This document shows positions 6,788 to 10,628 of a stretch of DNA of 10,628 bases, piece after piece. Location: assembly GCA_964507235.1 (NCBI GenBank), contig CAZDPE010000086.1, positions 1 to 10,628 of the forward strand, given 5' to 3'. Every line of letters begins with the position of its first letter. The stretch's first letter is position 1. The notes beneath the pieces are model-generated. The model was given only the letters and a program-made list of their open reading frames with translations. It made no database searches and had not been told where the DNA came from. Source of the DNA: Suilimivivens sp964507235 (GTDB lineage Bacteria; Bacillota; Clostridia; Lachnospirales; Lachnospiraceae). The position numbers were made by a program, and so were the translations under genes.

Positions 6788-7546
6788 TTAGTGCGGCGCT
6801 TCTTCGGAACGGCGTTTGCGTATTCCCTCTAAAATAACTTCTTTTTTCTCTATGACTTTGTTTTTGTCCATGGGGGGTACGCCTGCGAGCTTATAAGGAA
6901 TTCCCAGTTTTTCATATTTGGTTTCTCCCATTGTATGATAAGGAAGTACGTCAAGCGCTTTCAAATTGGAAAACTGTCCGATGAAATAACCAAGCTTAAA
7001 AAGGTATTTATCATCATCTGTAATTCCGGGCACTACAACATGGCGAATCCACATATCTACATGCCTGCTGTCAAGGTATTCGGCAAATGCGAGAATGCCG
7101 TCATTGGGCTGTGAAGTAAGCTCTTTATGTTTTTCCGGATCAATGTGTTTAATATCCAGCATCACTAAATCGGTTAATTCCATTAATTTATCAAGTTTTT
7201 TTATAAACTCAGTATTTCCCGGTTTAAAAGCAATGCCCGAGGAATCAATGCAGGTGTGTACATTATCTTTTTTAGCAATGGTAAAAAGGTCAATTAAAAA
7301 ATCAACCTGCATTAAAGGTTCGCCGCCGGTAACGGTGATTCCGCCGTTTTTGTAAAAGCCTTCATTCCTCTTGTATTGCTCATAAATTTCTTCTGGTTCC
7401 ATCATATTGCCGCCGGTCATAGACCATGTATCAGGATTGTGGCAATAAGCGCAGCGCATAGGACAGCCCTGTACAAAAACGACAAAACGGGTTCCCGGAC
7501 CATCGACGGTACCGAAGCTTTCTAATGAATGAATTCTGCCTTTCAT
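6788..7546 (-). CDS. pflA: Pyruvate formate-lyase activating enzyme (radical SAM)
   Basis: This 252-residue radical-SAM enzyme matches PFL activase in length (E. coli, 246). Cys28, Cys32 and Cys35 in CPMRCAYC bind the [4Fe-4S] cluster, FGTVDGPGTR is the family opening, and TVTGGEP (71-77) is the SAM-binding GGE motif. It abstracts hydrogen from the radical glycine of PFL. The start at 7546 is preferred over an in-frame ATG at 7642: a GAAGGGAG ribosome binding site precedes it, the family starts there, and the promoter at 7577-7605 lies inside the longer frame. Its substrate domain is probably the separate 80-residue gene at 9901-10143. Unusually, a divergent gene separates pflA from the PFL genes. 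Confidence 0.95.
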   Translation of the reverse strand: MKGRIHSLESFGTVDGPGTRFVVFVQGCPMRCAYCHNPDTWSMTGGNMMEPEEIYEQYKRNEGFYKNGGITVTGGEPLMQVDFLIDLFTIAKKDNVHTCIDSSGIAFKPGNTEFIKKLDKLMELTDLVMLDIKHIDPEKHKELTSQPNDGILAFAEYLDSRHVDMWIRHVVVPGITDDDKYLFKLGYFIGQFSNLKALDVLPYHTMGETKYEKLGIPYKLAGVPPMDKNKVIEKKEVILEGIRKRRSEEAPH

Positions 7547-7559
7547 AATCTCAATCTCC

Positions 7560-7614
7560 CTTCCGATTTCATTTATAGTATAGCAGATATCTGATAAAAA
7601 TCCAATATCGGAAG
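7560..7614 (-). promoter_or_regulatory. pflA promoter with nested inverted repeats
   Basis: On the minus strand TTGGAT (7605-7600), a 17-base spacer and TATACT (7582-7577), extended by TGC, make a convincing promoter with a start site near 7570. The spacer contains the palindrome CAGATATCTG (7584-7593). The promoter core is flanked by CTTCCGAT (7560-7567) and its inverse ATCGGAAG (7607-7614). These may be operator half-sites. Confidence 0.6.
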
Positions 7615-7714
7615 ATGTTTTAGTATATGGAATAAAAAGCATAAGCCTGATTTTGATATAACAACGAATAAGATATAAAATTTACAAATATTGTATAAAT
7701 TATATTAAATACAG

Positions 7715-7743
7715 TTGAAAAAAGTGGCAAAAAAAGCTAACAT
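7715..7743 (+). promoter_or_regulatory. Possible promoter for the LacI-GGDEF gene
   Basis: TTGAAA (7715-7720), a 17-base spacer and TAACAT (7738-7743) form a fair promoter. Transcription would start near 7750, giving a leader of about 150 bases. The AT-rich stretch 7660-7715 between the two divergent promoters shows no coding signal. Confidence 0.35.
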
Positions 7744-7778
7744 AAAAGTGTATGTATTTGCTTTTTTGTGCACATTGG

Positions 7779-7822
7779 CAGCGCCGAATGCAGATGCAGT
7801 CTGTTTTTTGGCGCTGTTTTTT
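7779..7822 (+). terminator. Terminator-like hairpin in the leader (attenuator candidate)
   Basis: CAGCGCCGAA (7779-7788) pairs with TTTGGCGCTG (7807-7816) with one G-U pair, and six T follow (7817-7822). An inner CAGA/TCTG stem stiffens the loop. It lies 78 bases before the cyclase start. It could be an attenuator or the end of a short RNA starting near 7750. Confidence 0.55.
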
Positions 7823-7827
7823 CATAA

Positions 7828-7860
7828 CAATAGGAAGCCTGCAAAGAGTGCTTTCTATTG
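7828..7860 (+). repeat. Palindromic repeat copy 2
   Basis: CAATAGGAAGC (7828-7838) pairs with GCTTTCTATTG (7850-7860) across an 11-base loop containing GCAAAG. It is the same element as 6748-6780 in opposite orientation, including the upstream TTCAT(G/A)ACAATAG. Together they flank pflA. Confidence 0.6.
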
Positions 7861-7900
7861 CTGACCAGGTGGGAAACCTTCTGACGGAGGAACTTTGATA

Positions 7901-9802
7901 ATGGGAGAAGGCAGGCAGATGAGAAAGAGAATCGGCGTTTTTATGGGGGAGATTACGTCAGAATATCAGATTGTTGTACTTAAATCTATATTTAAGAAAG
8001 CCAGAGGGTTGGATTATGATGTTTTTGTATTCTGCAATTTCGGAGCATACGGAGATAATGTGCTTTATGCAGAAGGAGAAAAGGGAATCATCAGGCTACC
8101 TGATTTTTCAAAATTAGATGGGATTATTGTTGCAGAGGATACCTTTGACATTGACGGAATGGAAGGGGAATTGCAGAGCCTTTTGGAAAAGAAAGCAAAG
8201 TGCCCTGTGGTTTATATACGGGATGCCAAAGAGAATTTTTATAATGTTTTAATAGAAGACAGCGAGGCCATAGCAGATATGGTCAGGCATTTCATAAAAC
8301 AACATGGTTTCCGGGATATTTGTTTTATGACAGGAGACTTGCGGAGTCAGGATGGAAAGAAAAGATATCAGTCTTTTCTGAATGTCATGGAGGAAGAAGG
8401 AATTCCTGTTACAAGGCATATGGTGTTTGAAGGCGATTATTGGAGAAAAAAAGGAAAAGCGGCCGTGGACTGGTTTATAGAGGGGAGAGATACCTATCCT
8501 CAGGCGATTATCTGTTCCAATGATTACATGGCTCTGTCAGTTTGCGATGAATTGAAAAAAAGAGGAGTTCGCATTCCGGAGGAGGTATGTGTGTCCGGAT
8601 ATGATGATTTACCGGATGCAAGAAGATATCAGCCTTCTCTTACAAGCATCAAGGCTCCTTTTGAAAGTATGGGTAAAAAAGCTGTAGAGATGATAGATAA
8701 TATCTGTGCGGGACGGGAACAAAAGCGTGTGGAATGGCTTAAGCCCTCCCTGCAGCTGCGCAGAAGCTGCGGATGCGGCGAACAGGGAGAACTGGAAGAT
8801 TTGTCATGGATGCTGGCTAAGATTTATATTGAGGAAGACAATATTAAGCAGTCGGTTTTTATGACAACAGATTATCAGGATGCTTTTGAGGAAGAAGAGT
8901 ATTTGAAGGTAGCCGAGAAATACCTTCAGAATGTTAACTGCAGTAAAGCTTATTTATGTATGTGCAATACGGAAGAAAAAAGCTTTGAAGCGGCGGAAAA
9001 TGATAATTTCTTTTCAAAGAAGATGGTGCTGAAGCGTATTTTTATCCGTGACAGCAAAGGGATTAAGAGCGAAGAAGAATTCGACAGGGAAAATATTCTG
9101 CCGGAAAGTGTTCTTGCAGGGCAGGAGGCGCAGGGATATCTTGTATTTTCCGTACACTATAAAAATAAGAGCTATGGTTATATGGTTTTTACCTTCGAGG
9201 ATGATGAGTGGCCGGGAAGTTATGTTTCCGCATATTTAACAAGTCTTGCAAATGCCATTGAAGATGCATATATGCATCAGGAACTGGCTGGTTTGGAACA
9301 GATAAAAAAGCTTTATCATGTGGATTCTTTAACGGGAATATATAACAGAAGAGGGTATGAAAAACAGCTTAGAAGCCTGCATGAAAGATATGAAGAGGAA
9401 GGTAAGTATTTAAGTATAGTCAGTATAGATATGAATGGGCTGAAATATATTAACGATAATTTCGGACATGCAGAAGGCGATGAAGCGCTTTGCCATTTGG
9501 CTAAGGTATTGGAAAAATTAATTGAAAAGGATGAAATCTGTGCCAGGGTAGGCGGAGATGAATTCGCCGTATTGCTATATTCAACCACGAAGGAACGGAG
9601 TGCAGGATTTGAAAAGCAATTTATTGATGCCATGAAAGAGGAGGAAATGCGCTGTAAAAAGCCGTATCCTTTTCAGGCAAGTGTAGGAATCTGTTGCATT
9701 AGTGATGAGAAGGATTTGTCGCTGATGTCATGTATGCAGCTGGCCGATAAAAGAATGTATATTCAGAAAAGAAAAAATAAGTTCACAAGAGAAAATCTTT
9801 AA
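7901..9802 (+). CDS. LacI-type ligand-binding domain fused to GGDEF diguanylate cyclase
   Basis: The 633-residue protein has no signal peptide or membrane segment. Residues about 6-285 resemble the sugar-binding domain of LacI/PurR regulators (SNDYMALSVCDELKKRGV, VSGYDD, PSLTSI) but lack the DNA-binding headpiece. A cysteine motif, SCGCG, follows near 290. A middle sensor-like region reaches about 460, and a GGDEF domain fills 471-628. The cyclase keeps DSLTGIYNRRG, IDMNGLKYINDNFGH and a perfect GGDEF (551-555). The RxxD inhibitory site is replaced by EKDE, so product inhibition is unlikely. It should make c-di-GMP from GTP in response to a cytoplasmic ligand, perhaps a sugar. ATG 7901 fits GGAGG at 7886-7890 better than TTG 7895. 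Confidence 0.88.
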   Translation: MGEGRQMRKRIGVFMGEITSEYQIVVLKSIFKKARGLDYDVFVFCNFGAYGDNVLYAEGEKGIIRLPDFSKLDGIIVAEDTFDIDGMEGELQSLLEKKAKCPVVYIRDAKENFYNVLIEDSEAIADMVRHFIKQHGFRDICFMTGDLRSQDGKKRYQSFLNVMEEEGIPVTRHMVFEGDYWRKKGKAAVDWFIEGRDTYPQAIICSNDYMALSVCDELKKRGVRIPEEVCVSGYDDLPDARRYQPSLTSIKAPFESMGKKAVEMIDNICAGREQKRVEWLKPSLQLRRSCGCGEQGELEDLSWMLAKIYIEEDNIKQSVFMTTDYQDAFEEEEYLKVAEKYLQNVNCSKAYLCMCNTEEKSFEAAENDNFFSKKMVLKRIFIRDSKGIKSEEEFDRENILPESVLAGQEAQGYLVFSVHYKNKSYGYMVFTFEDDEWPGSYVSAYLTSLANAIEDAYMHQELAGLEQIKKLYHVDSLTGIYNRRGYEKQLRSLHERYEEEGKYLSIVSIDMNGLKYINDNFGHAEGDEALCHLAKVLEKLIEKDEICARVGGDEFAVLLYSTTKERSAGFEKQFIDAMKEEEMRCKKPYPFQASVGICCISDEKDLSLMSCMQLADKRMYIQKRKNKFTRENL

Positions 9803-9811
9803 TTTCATGAA

Positions 9812-9848
9812 AACAGGAAGCCCGCTTTATGGGTTTCCTGTTTTTTTA
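9812..9848 (+). terminator. Terminator of the LacI-GGDEF gene
   Basis: AACAGGAAGCCC (9812-9823) pairs with GGGTTTCCTGTT (9831-9842) with one G-U pair, followed by a run of T. It begins ten bases after the stop codon. Confidence 0.9.
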
Positions 9849-9856
9849 AATGCATT

Positions 9857-9893
9857 AAAAAAAAGACGATACGCTTTCGTACCGTCTTTTTTT
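9857..9893 (-). terminator. Terminator of the split PFL operon
   Basis: On the minus strand GACGGTACG pairs with CGTATCGTC around an AAAG loop (arms 9886-9878 and 9873-9865), with one G-U pair that exists only in this orientation. Eight T follow. It sits a few bases beyond the stop of the glycyl-radical gene and defines the 3' end of the operon. Confidence 0.88.
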
Positions 9894-9900
9894 CATGAAA

Positions 9901-10143
9901 TTAGATAGCTTCGTGGAATGTTCTGCTGATAACGTCAGCCTGCTGTTCGGGAGTTAATTTGATAAAATTAACTGCGTATCCGGAAACACGGATTGTAAGC
10001 TGAGGATAGTTTTCAGGATGCTTCTGAGCATCTAATAATGTATCTCTGTTTAATACATTAACATTAAGATGATGACCACCCTTTGTTGCGTAACCATCTA
10101 ATAATGATACTAAATTATCTACCTGTGCTGCACTTGCTGCCAT
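9901..10143 (-). CDS. Stand-alone glycyl-radical domain of pyruvate formate-lyase
   Basis: The 80-residue protein aligns over its whole length with the C-terminal domain of PFL. It carries LVSLLDGY, GGHHLNVNV, NYPQLT and the radical motif RVSGYAV with Gly55, then LTPEQQADVISRTF. It resembles E. coli GrcA (YfiD, 127 residues) but lacks the GrcA N-terminal part, so it is just the domain. AAGGAGG precedes the ATG, and a terminator follows the stop. The PFL core upstream ends exactly where this domain should begin, so it is probably an obligatory subunit of that enzyme rather than only a spare part for oxygen-damaged PFL. PflA at 6788-7546 is the expected activator. The residue assignment is firm; the subunit role is inference. 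Confidence 0.93.
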   Translation of the reverse strand: MAASAAQVDNLVSLLDGYATKGGHHLNVNVLNRDTLLDAQKHPENYPQLTIRVSGYAVNFIKLTPEQQADVISRTFHEAI

Positions 10144-10164
10144 GGTTAATTACCTCCTTAATTA

Positions 10165-10368
10165 TTAATGAAAATCATCCAATCCATCTTCCAGGGTGGG
10201 AACGCTGCATGCCAGAGGAGTTCTGGAACAATCAGTACATCCCATGGTCTGAACATTTTTGGATTGTTCACTTGCTGCATCAGTGTCAACATTTACATGC
10301 CCCACACCCATAGCCATACCGGAATCCAGCATTTTTACAAGATCATCAACCATATTTTTTTCGTCCAT
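10165..10368 (-). CDS. Small cysteine-containing protein related to the glycyl-radical domain N-terminus
   Basis: This 67-residue protein matches no family I can name. Residues 7-28 align without gaps to residues 8-29 of the next gene, the glycyl-radical domain: VDDLVKMLD against VDNLVSLLD and GHVNVD against HHLNVN, 10 of 22 identical. The rest differs: no RVSGYAV loop, but CTDC (Cys44, Cys47), Cys54 and an acidic tail. It has its own ribosome binding site (GGGAGG, 10376-10381). It begins 51 bases after the PFL core and ends 21 bases before the radical-domain gene, so all three are one operon. It may dock on the PFL core in place of the radical domain, with the cysteines binding metal or sensing redox state; this is inference. 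Confidence 0.72.
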   Translation of the reverse strand: MDEKNMVDDLVKMLDSGMAMGVGHVNVDTDAASEQSKNVQTMGCTDCSRTPLACSVPTLEDGLDDFH

Positions 10369-10419
10369 TACGTTACCTCCCTGAAATTAGATATTTTGAA
10401 TTTTGAACTTTACTTTAAA

Positions 10420-10628
10420 TTATTTGTTTAAATCGATTTCGATATCACCAGCAAATACCTTATCTTCTTTACCAAGAGCTCCGGGGATGATAGTGAAGGT
10501 ATTGGAGATACCGTCCTGTGCATCGTTGAAAGGAAGCTTGGCTACGGAAGACAGTGATGCTACTGCACCGTGGGTATCACGTCCGTGCATCGGGTTAGCA
10601 CCGGGAGCGAAAGGCTGGCCTTTCTTAC
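10420..10628 (-). CDS. pflB: Pyruvate formate-lyase catalytic core, 3' end only, lacking the glycyl-radical domain
   Basis: The last 68 residues are visible; the 5' part lies beyond the window. They match the end of the PFL barrel: FAPGANPMHGRD, GAVASLSSVAKLPF and DGISNTFTIIPGALGK are near-identical to E. coli PflB (GPGANPMHGRDQKGAVASLT, VAKLPF, DGISYTF, ALGK). In fused enzymes the chain continues through a linker into the radical domain. Here it ends in DIEIDLNK and a TAA at 10420-10422. No frame beyond the stop restores the missing part. The catalytic cysteine pair should lie upstream, outside the window. PFL splits pyruvate and CoA into acetyl-CoA and formate. The next two genes on the strand follow closely with good ribosome binding sites. 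Confidence 0.92.
   Translation of the reverse strand, partial: KKGQPFAPGANPMHGRDTHGAVASLSSVAKLPFNDAQDGISNTFTIIPGALGKEDKVFAGDIEIDLNK

Larger units (their letters stand above)
7744..7900 (+). promoter_or_regulatory. Structured leader of the LacI-GGDEF gene
   Basis: The leader holds a terminator-like hairpin (7779-7822), the palindromic repeat at 7828-7860 and a GGAGG ribosome binding site (7886-7890). An open frame of 48 codons (7752-7898) runs through both hairpins and stops two bases before the ATG at 7901. It has no ribosome binding site of its own and may be incidental. No known riboswitch consensus was recognised. Confidence 0.4.

Noticed and set aside
7547..7642. Longer N-terminus of pflA starting at an ATG at 7642
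   Set aside because: The extension contains the -35 and -10 boxes, has no good ribosome binding site, and is not part of the PFL activase family.
7780..7900. c-di-GMP (GEMM) riboswitch before the cyclase gene
   Set aside because: A GCAAAG word is present, but the conserved core and receptor segments of the class were not found.
10369..10422. pflB as a simple nonsense or frameshift pseudogene
   Set aside because: The stop is at a domain boundary, the spacer holds no remnant of the radical domain in any frame, and the domain is intact as its own gene with start and ribosome binding site.
10083..10431. Plus-strand frames over the split PFL genes
   Set aside because: They are antisense to genes supported by homology and ribosome binding sites.
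1..10628. CRISPR array, insertion sequence, integrase, phage or tRNA/rRNA gene
   Set aside because: No regularly spaced repeats, transposase or integrase-like proteins, or recognisable RNA gene sequences were seen.

Overview
The window reads as chromosomal DNA of an anaerobic, low-to-mid G+C Firmicute, most likely a Lachnospiraceae-type Clostridium relative. The reasons are the gene order rpsF-ssb-rpsR-gdpP-rplI-dnaB, strong AGGAGG ribosome binding sites, and an anaerobic set of a 2[4Fe-4S] ferredoxin, pyruvate formate-lyase (PFL) and its radical-SAM activase. The genus cannot be fixed from the sequence alone.

Left part (1-5543, + strand): a housekeeping block. A promoter and a structured leader precede rpsF (S6), ssb and rpsR (S18, zinc form), which end at a strong terminator. 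A second unit then carries gdpP (membrane c-di-AMP phosphodiesterase), rplI (L9) and dnaB (replicative helicase) and also ends at a clear terminator. A MerR-fold, coiled-coil protein of unknown role follows (5569-6348). Its last codons lie inside a terminator palindrome shared with the convergent ferredoxin gene.

Right part (6424-10628): the fermentation region. On the minus strand are a 56-residue ferredoxin (6424-6594), pflA (6788-7546) and, at the right edge, a PFL locus. Between pflA and the PFL genes, on the + strand, is a diguanylate cyclase with a LacI-type ligand-binding domain (7901-9802). It has a leader with a terminator-like hairpin.

The most notable feature is the PFL itself. 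The reading frame of the catalytic core stops at 10420, exactly at the boundary before the glycyl-radical domain. That domain is a separate 80-residue gene (9901-10143) with its own ribosome binding site and the radical motif RVSGYAV. Between them is a 67-residue gene (10165-10368). Its N-terminal third resembles the start of the glycyl-radical domain, but its C-terminal half is a cysteine-containing tail without the radical loop. I infer a three-gene split PFL in which the radical-bearing domain is an exchangeable subunit and the middle protein is a partner or decoy. PflA would install the radical, and the ferredoxin could supply electrons.

Small repeats add to the picture. A 33-base palindromic hairpin occurs on both sides of pflA, and a TTCATGA motif follows the stop codons of pflA, the cyclase and the radical-domain gene, leading into their terminators. 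No rRNA, tRNA, CRISPR array, insertion sequence or integrase is visible.
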